From assembly GCA_030068075.1 (NCBI GenBank), contig CM057844.1, positions 15,174,001 through 15,238,000 on the forward strand: 64,000 nt of DNA, in the 5' to 3' direction. Positions within the stretch are counted from its first letter, which is position 1. Each line of letters starts with the position of its first letter. The position numbers were made by a program, and so were the translations under genes. Shown here piece after piece: positions 46,505-58,960 of the stretch. The stretch is from Paguma larvata. Lineage: Eukaryota > Chordata > Mammalia > Carnivora > Viverridae. The notes below the pieces were generated by a model. It searched no databases, had not been told where the DNA came from, and saw only the letters and a program-made list of their open reading frames with translations.

Positions 46505-46840
46505 TCTGAAGTTGCACTGTGCCACTAGCCAAATGTGGCTTCTGAGGACTTGAAATATGACTGGCTTGAACTGAGATTTAAGTATAAAATATTCACCAGA
46601 TGAAAGAAATGTAAAATCTCAATAATGTTTATATTAATTAAATATTAAAATAATAATTAGGATGTACTAGGCTAAATAGATTATTAAAATTAATTTCAAC
46701 TGTGATCCTGGACTTTCTGGGCTCCAGCTCAGGCTGCTATAACAACCAATTCCTTTTTACTTTTTTAATGAGGCCACAAGAAAAATTGGAATCATATATG
46801 TTGCTCACATATTTCTATTGGATCACACTTTTGTGCTCTA
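46505..46840 (-). mobile_element. hAT-like nonautonomous DNA transposon
   Basis: Reverse orientation of the family at 10.4 kb: gcactgtgccactagccaaa, tgtggcttctgaggacttga, aactgagatttaagtataaa, attattaaaattaatttcaa, ctttttacttttttaatgag and gctcacatatttctattgga. A short foreign segment at about 46702-46746 interrupts it. Confidence 0.8.
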
Positions 46841-47505
46841 CTGAATTGAAGGTACCCAAGGAAACGCCATATATATTTCCCTAAAAATTCTGTAGAGAAA
46901 AATATTCTTAAAGGCAAAGATGAAATATTAAGGAATACAATTAAAAAGGATGGCTAAAAAAGAATGAAAAATAACAGAATAGTATGTATACTCAGAAATG
47001 CTGCTAGCAAGAATAACTGCCAATCATACAATCAGACGATATCCTTGCCACCTTGTTCAGGGCACTGAAATCATTATCCAAGATGAAATGCATCTAAGGA
47101 AAGCTTTGAAATTTCAGATTTTATTTTTTTAACTCAAATATATGTAGAACTTTTACTCACTGCAAATTACCTAGGTATCTCTCTGCACTGCAATCTCTTC
47201 AGGACTTAAAGATATTTGAAGCAGTAGCTTATTACCTTCCCTGGGGAAGAAAGTGAATTTAAGGTGCTTCTAATAATGCAGAAAACTTGTACCAGGAAAT
47301 AAATGGCTGAAAGCCTAAGGGATGACAAGTGGGTCTGTAGTAGTGAAAGAATGATATGGCATTCAATGACATGGCGTTCAATGACATAGTTGCTGCTAGG
47401 TAGGACGCTCCAATGTCCTGTCACCAGTGGGTCCTTTTTAACTCTCTTGAGTGCCCATCTCCTGACTTATATGTTCTTTGCTTCCAAGAAATGGCACTTG
47501 CAATT
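46841..47505. other. Unannotated stretch with a 15-bp tandem pair
   Basis: No named repeat. gcattcaatgacatg is followed directly by gcgttcaatgacata at 47359-47388. Confidence 0.55.
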
Positions 47506-47705
47506 TTTTTTTTAATTTTTGAGAGAGCGCATGTGCACATGCACAAGCAGGGGAGGGGCAGAGAGAGAGGAGACACAGAATCTAAAGCAGTCTCCCTGCT
47601 CTCACTGTCAGCACAGAGTCAGATGTGGGACTGGAACCCACAAACCGTGAGATCATGACCTCAGCCAAAGTTGGGGGCTTAACCAACTAAGCCACTCAGG
47701 TGCCC
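47506..47705 (-). mobile_element. Felid Can-SINE, antisense
   Basis: Tail reverse, gagagagcgcatgtgcacat, caggggaggggcagagagag, reversed body and head reverse ctaagccactcaggtgccc. Flanks tggcacttgcaattttt (47492) and tggcactggtaaaatttt (47706) are an imperfect target duplication. Confidence 0.94.
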
Positions 47706-47744
47706 TGGCACTGGTAAAATTTTAAGAGGAATACCCCTTAACTA

Positions 47745-48095
47745 TTGGAGCTGCTTCCTCTGCAAATGCAAAGAGCCCAAATGCTCCCAAATTCACAGTC
47801 TCTCCCAAAACCAGTCCACAGCCAATGGTTGCTGCAGGGATGGGAAAGCTTGGCCCCTTACCCTAGGGCAGAAAGAAGAGGTTCTCAGGAGCAACTATGC
47901 TCCGGAGCTCCTCCAGGATCAAGGCTGAGACAAGGATTTTGTTCAAAAAATCCTCTTGCTTCCTTCTTCCCTCTCCCTCTCCAACTCCTTGTTTCTCCTG
48001 GGAGCAGTGCCTTAATAAGACACTCGTGCAAAAATCCCTCATCTCATGTCTGCTTCTGGGGAGCTCAGCCAGACTCTTGCCATGCATGAATGGGC
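47745..48095 (+). mobile_element. Probable ERVL-type LTR remnant
   Basis: The 3' end reads caaaaatccctcatctcatg, tctgcttctggggagctcag, similar to the closing sequence of several ERVL LTRs (LTR16, LTR33 or MLT2 type). Upstream C/T-rich and gccttaataagacactcgtg blocks fit. The overlapping open frames here are best explained by this element. Confidence 0.45.
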
Positions 48096-51000
48096 TCTAA
48101 GAAAACATGAAACCAGATTCTTGTTGTACCACAAATAAGAGTTTCTATATATAATACTTAAGAGTTTAAAATAACTGAACTATCCACAATTTAAAAAGGA
48201 TCATCCACTGAAGAGCACTGTAGCAACCCTAGAACACAGGTCTTAGATTAAAAAAAAAAAAAAAAAGATGTTAATAGCTGGTACTATATATGTCAACATA
48301 TGGCTGTCACTATATATCTAGGATATATCTCCAGGTGCAAAAGATGTTAGGACAGCATGTAAGAGTCCAAAATAGAGGTAAAAGGAAAGAGAAGTCAACA
48401 TTAAAGTCTGGGAAGCTTCATACCTGACAATAACAGTATAAATTCTATACATAACCAATATTTAATAAAAGCAACTTAAAATCATTCCGAAAGCAAGAAG
48501 CCCCAAATTTAGGTAAATCTTCCAAATTTCAATACTGTAGGAAAGAAGGTATCAGGAGTTGTTTTACTTCTTTCCTTGAAATTTGAAGATCACCTTTGGT
48601 TTGACTAGACTTATAAATTCCTCTTTACCAAGAGTCATCCTGAAGCTAGAAATATAAGGACAAGGATAATTAATCCAAAAATAGTCATTTTGTTCTCTAT
48701 GTAAATATTTTCTATTTTAGGAGTTTAAGCCTAACACTGATAAAAAGCCAAGTTGAATGGAACATAAATAAGCAAGAATATACAGTTTTTGTCATTACAG
48801 GAATTAAAATATATTTGGTGCATGCAACAGGCTTGACACAAACGCTTAGAACTAATGTATAGTCAAAGGTACTCACAATAGGAATCATAGAGAAATAAAG
48901 CAAGTGTTCAAGATAAAACCACAAGAATTCCAGCTCCCAGGTCTAGAAGTTTCCATTTTGAGTATGGGAAGATGTTATAAAAGGGTAAGATTTCAATTTG
49001 TTGTAAAAAGAAAATGCCTCATAACACAAGATACTCAACAACCCGATGTTGCTAGAGTTGAGCTTTTATACTTTTAATAGAGGATGGAGGGAAATAAATT
49101 CTCTCTGGGAGGAAGCCAAGACGAAGGTAACCACCACCTGGTGACATGTGGGGCAACGGGTTCAATCAGGTTCTATTTGAGGAGGGAATGGAAAAAGAGC
49201 CCACATACTCTATTAGCTGTCTTGGGACCCAAGTCCATCCAAAGTCTTTGTAAAATCCAGTTCCTGGCATTTATACCACTTCATATGGAGAAACTTCTTC
49301 TTGGAACTTAAAATGTTTAACAAACAACTTCTAAGCTATGTTTTTAAACTTCTGAATCAAGTGTTTATTTTCACTACGCACATAATTCTTCACATAATAA
49401 GTTAATGAAATGATCTATTTTTTTAAGAATAACAACTATTGTGCAGCAAAAGGAAACAGTCCAAAAATAATGTAATAAAGGCTAAAAAGCAGATGCCATG
49501 CCTATACTGATTTAAAGCCCCTAGAGAATTATTTAGCAATCCCCTACCCCAACTCCAGTTTGCCTGCTAAGACATGGTTTATGAGTCATCCATGGGAAGC
49601 AGTGAAACACAGTGCACTCAACTAAAAATAGGTAGGGACGCTCAATAATAAATCTACTCTCTTGATAGTCTGGTGTCACCATTAAATACTGATCACTTAG
49701 AGAAGTGTGATTCTTCTCTCCCCTCACAGAAAGGCTGGAAGAAAATCAGCCACAGATCCTGCTGGAAAATAATGGAGGGTGTGACATGACTTGAAAAAAG
49801 TAACACTGACTTTAAACAACTGGAATGTGGGGTTCACCTATCAGGATGAACAGTCAAGTTGCCAGTTAGCTTTTTCCTGTCATCACTATAAAATGACTTC
49901 TGGCTTGTTGAAGAAACGATATGCAGTTCAAGCGCTTCCTTTATAACATAGGATCCCTACGAAAACTCCTATACAATTTCCTGTAGAAGTTATAAAAATA
50001 GGAAATTTAGGAATAATAGGATTAGGAAGTCTGAAAAGAACAAACTCTCATATTCGCCAAGATCCTGGCTCTAGAATAAAGCATTGGCAACTTGTAGTTT
50101 ATAAATAAAAAGAATTGGCCACATAGAGCTATTACTGGCTCCCATTTCAGCATTTCTTTAGAGACTTATAAAACAGAACTTTAGAGAGGCATGAGGAGAA
50201 TTTATTTTTATCACTTCCACAGGTAGTTCCCACAGAATGGATGGTGGATTCTAGCTGACAATGAGCATAGTTGTGATTTTTTTCCACACTCGTGGAAATC
50301 TTCTTAAACAATGTCTGCATAGGACTGAACACAAGTCCTATATTTTTCCTCAGAAAGAACTGCAAAGAAGAGGAACTTAAATGATATTTGATTGTTCACT
50401 AAATGCAGGCAATACTACCACAGACAACAAAGAGAAAATCTAGTGAAGGGTAAAATGCTCTAGGTTGATAGAATGAATGAACCAGAATCTAGAAAATTCC
50501 AGGGGACTGATGCTCCACTGCATGAAGGAAAGTGGCTGCCAAGCAGTTTTGAGGGGCACTTCAGGTTAGACGTCAGTATAAGTAAAGGGGGATTCACCTT
50601 AGGGATATTACTTTCTAGAACCCCACAACTAGAAACTCTATGACAGCTTACAGAATACTCACCAGGCTGCTCTGAAAGGGACTGCAAATGATGTCCACTT
50701 ATTTGAACTCACAACGCCGTCCTCTGCAAAGCAAGCAGACACAGACGAGAGAAAAATCAATGAGAGGGACCTTTAGGATTCTCATGTAAGAAAGAGCTTT
50801 TCACACTTCAAAATCAGAATCCGGAATACTAAAAAACACACACACATCAGAAAGGCACATTAATATATTAGTGACCTTACTTTCCAAATGAACAACAAAG
50901 ACACACAGTCATCAAACCAGAAATATTACCGCTATGCCAGCCTACAGGGTTTATACACCCTCTTCACTACGCTGATCTACTGTTCAGCCTCTTATCAAGA

Positions 51001-51394
51001 TAATTAAGGAGCAATTGAACAAGGTCATCTAAGATCTTTTAGAATATAATAATCTTTTCCTGATTAATAGTAAAATGTCCTTAGATGAACTGTAAGAAAA
51101 AGTTTGCCATTTCAACAAAGAACAGTGCTGAACACATAAGATTTATAACAGATTTGAATCTTTCTACAAAAAATGGATTTTTGCTGCATGTTTTTTGTTG
51201 TCTTTGTTAACAAGTTGTTTATGTAGATTCTAGATTTGACATTAGATTTCTGGCTTGGAAATTTAGATTTTGAGATTTTTCCAAGGTGGGGTTGGGAGGG
51301 AGGTGGAAAGTTCCAGGTGGTATCAGAAGTACACAGAAGTTAAAAGGAAATGCATTCTCACTTGGGAGGAGCAGAGGTAGAAAATTTGACAATT
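48096..51394. other. Unannotated 3.3-kb stretch
   Basis: The longest interval free of SINE, LTR or L1 sequence that I recognise. It has an A-run at 48249-48266 and otherwise ordinary AT-rich DNA. Short frames, for example at 50147-50687, have no recognisable domain. It could include conserved noncoding DNA, which cannot be judged from one sequence. Confidence 0.5.
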
Positions 51395-51620
51395 ACGGGG
51401 CACCTGGGTGAATCAGTCGGTTAAGCATCCAACTTCAGCTCAGGTCATGATCTCTGGTTCTTGAGTTCAAGCTCCATGAGCTCTTGGGCTCTGTGTTGAC
51501 AGCTTGGAGCCAGGAGCCTGTGTCCGATTCTGTGTCTCCTTCTCCCTGCCCGTCCCTCACTTGTGCTCTGTCTTTGTCTCTCTCTCAAAAATAAATAAAC
51601 ATTAATTTTTTTTAAGAGAA
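51395..51620 (+). mobile_element. Felid Can-SINE
   Basis: Head ggggcacctgggtgaatcag, body ctctgtgttgacagcttgga, CT-rich run and aaaaataaataaacattaat tail. Target duplication agaaaatttgacaatt (51379-51394) and agaaaatttggcaatt (51621-51636). Confidence 0.96.
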
Positions 51621-51781
51621 AGAAAATTTGGCAATTGAAACATGGGGAATGATGTCTGTAAAATGTGAACTGCATTATCGAGAAAGTCATCATCGATGTA
51701 TAGAGATGTATGTCTACAGTAAGGTCCTAGGTAGGATGGTTCATCCACGATGCAAGACTATGCCATTAAAAAGAAAGAAGT

Positions 51782-51994
51782 GGGGGCATTTGGGTAGCTC
51801 AGTTGGTTGGGCGTCTGACTTCGGTTCAGGTCATGATCTCAGGGTTCGAAAGATCAAGCCCCATATTGGGCTTGCTGCTGTCAGCACAGAGCCCGCTTCA
51901 GATCCTCTGTGTTTCCTGCCCCCCACCCCCCTCTTCTCCCCTGCTCAAGCTCTCTCTCTCAAACCTAAAAATAAAAAGACATTAAAAAAAAACT
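51782..51994 (+). mobile_element. Can-SINE, older or variant subtype
   Basis: Head gggggcatttgggtagctca, body attgggcttgctgctgtcag, cacagagcccgcttcagatc, a C-rich stretch (51919-51931) and a modified tail ctaaaaataaaaagac. The body lacks the common gattctgtgtctccctc block, so it belongs to a different subfamily from its neighbour 160 bases upstream. Confidence 0.93.
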
Positions 51995-53179
51995 TGGATC
52001 TATATAGACAGATATAAAAAAAGTCAGGTCATAATATTAATTTTTAAAACTCAAGAAGTATTATGTGTACTATGACTCCACTGTGTTAAAACAAACCTCA
52101 CTAACCTATGTGAAAATCCTATTAGACATCTGGAGGGATAACAAGAAACTTGAGTGTAGCTGTCCTGGGAGAACTGGTGCTGAAGGGCAGTAAAAGGGGG
52201 GAAAAAAGACCTTTGCATTTTAACCTAACATTTCACCATTATGTACTATGTTATCATGAAACCTATTACTTTTATAAATGAAACTGAAAAAGAATCCAAT
52301 TCATCCCAAACTTTCTAGAACAAAATATTCTGTCTTAAATATACATAATTAGAGAATATCCAGGATCATGTGCATTTTTGTATACTGATTTTGCAAATAT
52401 TTACTATGACCCAGGCTCTCAGCATGAATTGTGTATTTAATCCACATAAACACTCTAAAATGTATATACTGTGATTATTCCCATTAAATTTATATTTGTA
52501 ATGAAGTACTGTAAGAAAGTATTGAAAACCATCACAGCTATCCCTAACACCTTGCCCAGTGTCTAGCATATAGTGTGCTCAGGAAATCGTCATTGCACAG
52601 GTGAACAATTAGGTGGCCTGTCTATAGCTGGGAACTTAAACTATATAACTATGTTATGCCTCTTGGGACTATGAAACAAGCGGAGCTCCAGAAACACTCA
52701 TTGATTAAGGACGCTACTGTATCATGCTCCTCACTTTGAGAAAGCACTTGCTACCCAAGTCCTTATGTAACAAAAGACTTGAAGACTAGATATGTTTTCC
52801 TTTGCCTTCTCTAATTCCCTAGTGACTATCCATCACTCCATACACCTTTCTAATTCAGGGCATGGCTAGGATACTGCAACATTTGATAAAGTCAATGATG
52901 AAATAAGCACAAAGGTGTGAAATTATATAAACAGTCTGTCATGAACTATTTAGCTATTGGCATATGGCAGATGAACTATTATAACTGACTTTGTGTTGCA
53001 GTCATATATGAATCAAGGCTTCAACTTACTGCCTTGTTTGTTCTAATATTATTACTCTGGCATTAAAGAATACAAATGGGACCTTGGTAAAAGACAGACT
53101 ATGTGTGCAAGTGAGTGTCTGTGGGTAGAAGTCTCTGGATGTCTGTGTTTATGTGTACCTTTTCGATATGCAACATCGA
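51995..53179. other. Mostly unannotated; possible MIR at 52380-52520
   Basis: The segment 52380-52490 (ttactatgacccaggctctc, cacataaacactctaaaatg, gtgattattccc) resembles a sense MIR of low similarity. Otherwise nothing recognised. Confidence 0.45.
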
Positions 53180-54750
53180 AAGAAACCTAATAAATAGACA
53201 AAATCCCCAAATCCTAGGATCCTACTGGTGCTGGTAAACAAATGTTGGTTTTCATTCAACAAGGGTGCCAGCACTATTCAATATGGAAAGAATCTACTCA
53301 ACAAATGGTGCTGGGACAACTGGCTATCCACATGCAAAGGAATGAAGGTGGATCCCTACGTCACACCATACACAAAAATTAGCTCAAAATGGATCATGCA
53401 TGTAAGAAACTAAAACTATAAAATTCTAAGTAGCAAATATAATACAGGAGTAAATATTTGTGACCTTGGGTTGGACAACAATTTCATAGATATGGGACCA
53501 AAAGCACAAACAATGAAAGAAAATATCTTACTTCATCAAATTAAAAACTTTTGTGCTTCAAAGATGACTCTCAAAAAAGTGAAAAGACAACCCAGACTAT
53601 GGGAAAAGATTTTTTTTCAAATCATTTGTCTAATAAGGGACTTGTATCCAGAGTATGTTGAGAACTATTTCAACTTAATAGAAAAAGACAAATAACTCAA
53701 TTTAAAAATGGATAAGTGATCTAAATAGATATTTCTCAAAAAAAGATATACAAATACACAAATCATCAGAAAAATGCAAGTTAAAAACCACAATACGTGA
53801 TTACTTCACATCCTCTAGGATAATTACAACTGGAAGACAGATTACAAGCATTAATAAGAATTCAGAGAAATCAGAACGCCTGTACACTGTTTGAGGGAAT
53901 AAAATGGTGTGGCCACTTTTGAAAGTAGTTTAGCAGTTCCTGAAATGGCTAAACATAAAGTTACCATATAGCCCAGTAACTCCACTTCCTAGGCCTGTAC
54001 CCAAGAGTAATAAAAAAATATATCCACATAAAAAATTACATGCATTTTTTCATAGCAGCATTATTCATAATAGCCACAAGGTAGAAACAATCCAATGTCC
54101 ATCAACTGGTCACAGGATACACAAAATGCAGATAGAATATGACAGAATGTTATTCAGCAGTAAAAGAATGCAACAGGGATACATATGACACCATGGATAA
54201 ACTTTAGAAAGCATTACACCAAATGAAAGAAGCCAGTTAGGGGCGCCTGGGTGGCTCAGTTGGTTACGCGGCCGACTTCGGCTCAGGTCATGATCTCACG
54301 GTCTGTGAGTTCAAGCCCCGCGTCGGGCTCTGTGCTGATGGCTCGGAACCTGGAGCCTGCTTCAGATTCTGTGTCTCCCTCTCTCTGTGCCCTTCCCCTG
54401 CTCATTCTCTGTCTCTATGTCTCTCAAAACTAAATAAACGTTAAAAAAATTTTTAAAAAAGAAATAAGCCAGTTACAAAAGACAACATGTTATTGGATTC
54501 TGTGTGTATGAAATATCCTATTCTAGGCAAATCCACAGAGATAGCAGACTGACGGTTGTGTAGGACTGGAGGGGTAGGGAAGACAGGCAATGACTGCTAC
54601 CGGACACAAGCAATCCAAGTGTTGTCACATTAAATTGTAGTAATGGTTGCACAACTCTGAATACACAAAAAAAACCATCCAATCGCACGTTTTAAATGGG
54701 TGAACTTTATGGTACGTGAATTGCATTTCATTAATGCAGTCTTTTTAAAG
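53180..54750 (+). mobile_element. L1 ORF2 end and 3' UTR, split by a SINE
   Basis: ORF2 end: caacaagggtgccagcacta, ggtgctgggacaactggcta, gaatgaaggtggatccctac, aactcaatttaaaaatgg, tttctcaaaaaaagatatac. UTR: catagcagcattattcataa, ccaatgtccatcaactggtc, agattctgtgtgtatgaaat-like and aatcgcacgttttaaatggg. The frames at 53228-53413 and 53471-53695 are decayed ORF2 fragments with stops and shifts. Confidence 0.92.
54240..54460 (+). mobile_element. Felid Can-SINE inside the L1, CpG-rich (young)
   Basis: Head ggggcgcctgggtggctcag, ggttacgcggccgacttcgg, agttcaagccccgcgtcggg, felid body and A-rich tail. CpGs are well preserved. Target duplication gaaagaagccagtta (54225-54239) and gaaataagccagtta (54461-54475). 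Confidence 0.97.
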
Positions 54751-55324
54751 GCTGCATTTCAGTGAGTCTACCTATGAATATTAGTTGGCCTCTTTCAAAA
54801 ATGACGGAACACATATTCACACTCTTCAAGGACACCCAGTAAGTGGTGAATATTTATACTTCTATGAGACTTGCTACCATAATTCTCCACGGGTTACCTT
54901 GTGATGGGAAATACACACAATTGTATTTCACCCTCACCAAAGAAGAGCACATGCACGGAACTACTTCCAGACCATAACAAAGCACCAACATCTTACCGCA
55001 AACCACCAGTAATGACAGATGCCACAGCATTTAGACACGGTCTTATTTCAAAGCTATGGGGAAGCTGTAGCCAAGGGTGAGTTTCTGTCTCTCAGTAGAG
55101 GGGGATAAAAATTTACAAAGGGTGACATTGACAGGCCTGTTTTTATACATTTATATATAGAACACAGAAGGACTGGCATTTAATGCCCTTCCCAAGATAT
55201 TCAATATCAGGATTTTGTTTTCAAATGAAGAATAACTGGACAAGACTGAATCTGAACGGAATCATTTCTCTTCGATTTGCTATTGAACATGGAAATTATT
55301 GTTTTGTAAACAGTGTTTGAGAAC
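54751..55324. other. Unannotated stretch
   Basis: No repeat or exon recognised. Confidence 0.55.
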
Positions 55325-55640
55325 AGTCATGTCAGTGAGTATACAGCATCACAAACCACCTCAAACCTTTGTTGCTTAACTCATAGAACTATCTTGGTTC
55401 ACATAGTGATCTCAAGTTTGCAAGGATGGCAAGAGGTCAGAACCAAACATACAAGCACTTTTCCAGCCAGCCTCTGCTATGTCATATTTACTAACGAGGC
55501 TTTGGGCAAAGCTAGTCACATGGTCAAGCCCTACTATAAAAGATGGAGAGAGTCTCACCTCTTGGTGGGACACTGTACTTAATGAGGGCGTAGGTGCAGG
55601 GAAGGGAAGACTTTGTGATCATTTTTTACAATCCATCATA
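55325..55640 (-). mobile_element. MLT1-like LTR, antisense
   Basis: Plus strand reads atcacaaaccacctcaaacc, tgttgcttaactcatagaac, ttgggcaaagctagtcacat, ggtcaagccctactataaaa, agagagtctcacctcttggt, gggaagactttgtgatcatt, the reverse of an MLT1 LTR. The middle part is shortened. Confidence 0.75.
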
Positions 55641-55910
55641 GCATTGTGTCGTGATAGGAACACACTGCCATTAAGGGTGAAATATCTAACAATTTATTAC
55701 AGTTTATTTTTAATGGTGCAGCTTACATGTAAAATATAGGTAACTTACAATGGTACATGGAGAGCTAATGTACAAGTGCACATATAATAACACTTATCTT
55801 CTCTTTACGGAAAATGTCATTTTTCCATTGAACTTAAATATATTACTATAAATATAGTTTCGGAGCTATTTACCATAGTAATATTACTATATTGCCACAC
55901 AGTGGTGGGT

Positions 55911-55936
55911 TGTTTTTTTTTTGTTGTTGTTGTTGT
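55911..55936. repeat. T-run with (GTT)n
   Basis: A T-run of about ten followed by repeated gtt units up to 55936. Simple repeat. Confidence 0.85.
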
Positions 55937-56067
55937 TACCGGTTATATTTTTTTTAAGCAAATACATTTAAATGGAAAAGAGGAGTAATAAATTCGGGTG
56001 AAAGATTTGGCCAAATTCATAAAAGTGGTCCATGAATAATTCAAGTTTAGAACCAAGTGGGGTAGGA

Positions 56068-56232
56068 CAATGCTTCTCAAACTTTCATATGGAAACAAAT
56101 CACCAAGATATCTAGATGAAATGCAGATTCTGTCTGGGATAGGTCTGAGGTGGGACCAGAGATTCTGCTCTGGTGAGCAGGCTTCTCAGGTGATTCCAAT
56201 GCTGTTGGTTCCAGAACACACTGGGAGTAGCA
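56068..56232. mobile_element. MER5A-like hAT element
   Basis: Left end caatgcttctcaaactttca, interior atgaaatgcagattctgtct, gataggtctgaggtgggacc, ggtgattccaatgctgttgg and right end cagaacacactgggagtagc. The 169-codon frame 56070-56579 begins inside it and has no recognised domain. Confidence 0.75.
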
Positions 56233-56654
56233 AGCAAGTAAAAGAATGGCAGGAGCCTGACAATCAGATAAAGTTGAGGGCAAATTTACCAGCTATGTGG
56301 TCTCAAGCAACTGACCTTGCCTCTCTGAAACCACTTCCCCCTGTGTCAAGGGCAGGTTATATTAGGACCCACCTTAGAGGTCTGGGTCAGGGTGAAAGGA
56401 GAGGAGACACACACCAGGTACCGGGGACAGTTCCAGCCAGCCAAAAGGGCTCAACACTGACTTTGTCTTCTTTCATAGTTAATGACTTCCAAAACAGTCC
56501 TCAAATGGAATTGCAGGTTAAGAAAGGTAAACGGGAGGCCAAAAGGATAGCCCAGAGTAGTACCATGTCACAACACTGAAAGTAATTGGATTTCAGAAAT
56601 ATGTTTCACCAGTGCAATCACATTTGCTATTTCTCCATATTGCATTCATATATT

Positions 56655-56775
56655 TGTCTCTTCAGTCATTCAACCAACATTTATGGAACACTCACTGTGT
56701 GACAGACTCTGTTCCCAGCTCCAAGAACAGGCCAGTGGACAAAAACAAAACTCCAGGTCCTGACTGAGCTCATAT
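56655..56775 (-). repeat. L2 3' end, antisense
   Basis: ttcagtcattcaaccaacat, ttatggaacactcactgtgt, gacagactctgttcccagct and gccagtggacaaaaac follow the reversed L2 terminus in order. Confidence 0.88.
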
Positions 56776-57314
56776 CCTCCGATTCTCTGACTACCCAGCA
56801 TGTACTATCACTCTTCCAGGCTATACTGGTAAGGCTGCCATGGCCTTATCTGGCTACATACGTGTTTAAATGATCACTATCTAGTTCCCCACAGTCCCCC
56901 AGCTGCCCCATCACTGCCACCCAGAGAGCCCCCTCTCCTATGCCTTCCTGTTGGCCCTCTCCCCCGAGTTAGTGCCCTACATTAAAGGCATAGTCAGCAA
57001 AATTTATAAGCATGGAGTGAAGGGGATTCTGACCCCTGCTCTGATATTCATCCTGTATCAGTAGGCGGTAAACATCCTGCAAGACAGCAATTTAGCCATC
57101 CATTGGCCCCTCGCTGGGTCTCCAAATGCACTCTGCCCAGGAAAGTTAGAGCTTCTGTATCTGTCATTTACTGTGGCTAATCAGCTTAATATGTATAACT
57201 GAGGGCTCTCTGTAGGAGCTTATTATGAGGTGTTTTGGGGATGGTTTTCTTCTCCTAAATAATGGTAATGGCTTTGCAATGACTCACCTAGATTCTTTCC
57301 CCTGGTTTCCCCTG
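56776..57314. other. Unannotated stretch, C-rich in part
   Basis: 56890-56970 is rich in cccc and ctcc but shows no exon features or repeat family that I recognise. Possibly more L2 sequence. Confidence 0.5.
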
Positions 57315-57900
57315 TGAATTGGTTTTCTATGATTGCATAACAAACTGCCACAAACTTTGTGGTTTAAAACAATACACATTGGCTCTTAGTCCTAAAGGTC
57401 AGAAGTCTGGCACAGTTGCTGGGTTCTCCACTCAGCATCTCGCAAGGCTAAAACCAAGGTGTCTTCCAGGCTTCCTCTCTGGAGGCTAAGGTACAATCTG
57501 TTTCCAAGCTCAGTCAGGTTGTTGGCCAATTGTACTTCCTTGCAGCCATAGAACTGAGGAGTTGTATTTCCCTACTATCATCTGGGACCACGGTCAGGTC
57601 CTAGATGCCACCTATTCTCCTTGCCGCATGGCCCCCACCATCTTCAAAGCCAGGGATGGATAATCTTCCTTGCATGGAATACTTCTCTTTCTTTGAATCT
57701 TTCTTCAGTCCTTTACAGGAGCCTTCCTGATTAGGGCAGGTCCACCAAAGATAAGCTCTCACTCTTAAAGCCAACTGTGCTATGCAACATAACGAAATCA
57801 TGGGAGTGACACAGTCCCAGTCCTGCAGATTATTTGGGGTGCATATACCAGTGGATGGGTGCCTTGGAGCCATCCCCGAATTCTGCCTACTACACCTAGT
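57315..57900 (-). mobile_element. MaLR-type LTR, antisense
   Basis: Plus strand reads ctatgattgcataacaaact, gccacaaactttgtggttta, aaaacaatacacattggctc, aaaggtcagaagtctggcac, ctggaggctaaggtacaatc, gcccccaccatcttcaaagc, cagggatggataatc and ccgaattctgcctactacac. Same LTR group as the elements at 21.1 and 25.9 kb. Confidence 0.85.
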
Positions 57901-58022
57901 AACTGTGAGCATGCATTTGTCTCTGTGTGTGGTTTTCTTCTCAGGCTGGGAGCCGAGGTTGTGTCACAAGAAAAGCTAACTGGCAGTGGAGAGAATACAT
58001 GAAAGTTAAAATCGAGAGAATA

Positions 58023-58239
58023 GGGGCGGCTGGGTGGCTCAGTCGGTTAAGCATCTGACTTCGGCTCAGGTCATGATCTCACAGTTCATGATTTTGAGCC
58101 CCGCATCAGGCTCTGTGCTGACAGCTCAGAGCCTGGATCCTGCTTCAGATTCTATGTCTCCCTCTCTCTCTGCTCCTCTCCTACTCACACTCTGTCTCTC
58201 TCCCTCTCTCAAAAATAAACATTGAAAAATTTAAAGAAA
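58023..58239 (+). mobile_element. Felid Can-SINE
   Basis: Head ggggcggctgggtggctcag, body ctctgtgctgacagctcaga, CT-rich run and aaaaataaacattgaaaaat tail. Target duplication aaaatcgagag (58007-58017) and aaaaccgagag (58240-58250). Confidence 0.96.
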
Positions 58240-58250
58240 AAAACCGAGAG

Positions 58251-58734
58251 TATATATTTTTAACAACTCTCACATTTGTCACTAGGAGTAGTTAATGTTC
58301 TTAGGATTCCATTAGTCAACCCAAGAATGCATGTACTCTCCAAATTCCAAATCCAAAGCAAAGGTTTCTTAACCTTTCACTTAAACTAACCATGATGAAA
58401 CTAAACATCTAGAATATTAACAGGAGGAGGAGGAAACAAAGACGAAAAACAAGCACACACCACAGGCTGAAATTGCTTAAGTTAAATTTTGTTATATTTT
58501 CTACATGATGTCAACCAATTTAACTGCCTTTTCAGTCAACTGACTTGGTTATTTGTACGTTATAAAAGGAGGGAAAGGATAAAGAAAATTAAAAGGATGC
58601 TTCATATATCTACAAGCACAATACCTATTAGATTTTTTTTTACAGAAAAAAAACTTCTAAGAAATTTCCCTTTGAAAAACAGATTAGAAAGCAAAACTGA
58701 CCAATTCAGAAGAACGAAAAATAGTAATAATTAC
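58251..58734. other. Unannotated stretch
   Basis: No repeat or exon recognised. The 121-codon frame starting at 58489 is lysine- and arginine-rich and runs into an MIR; it has no domain. Confidence 0.55.
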
Positions 58735-58960
58735 CAATTACTGAGAAATTACTACATCCAGGTATTAACTTACTGTTTTATGTATATGAACTCATTAAGA
58801 CACCCCCACCAGACGGGTAGACACTTGTTATGGATGAGGACACTGAGGCACTGAGGTAACCGAGGATGTGGTTACATCATTCATCCAGAGGTGTGTGACA
58901 AGGAAGTACAGAAGCAGTACTCTGAACCCTGACGATCTGGGGCTAGTACACTTACTCTTT
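58735..58960 (+). repeat. MIR SINE
   Basis: attactacatccaggtatta, tatgaactcattaagacacc, gttatggatgaggacactga, ggcactgaggtaaccgagga and cctgacgatctggggctagt follow MIR in sense order, with decay in the middle. A Can-SINE inserted at its right edge. Confidence 0.75.

Noticed and set aside
47745..48089. 114-codon frame with proline/serine-rich product
   Set aside because: It lies in a probable ERVL LTR remnant, with overlapping open frames on both strands.
56070..56579. 169-codon open frame
   Set aside because: It starts inside a MER5A-like transposon and continues into unannotated DNA. The conceptual protein has no recognisable fold.
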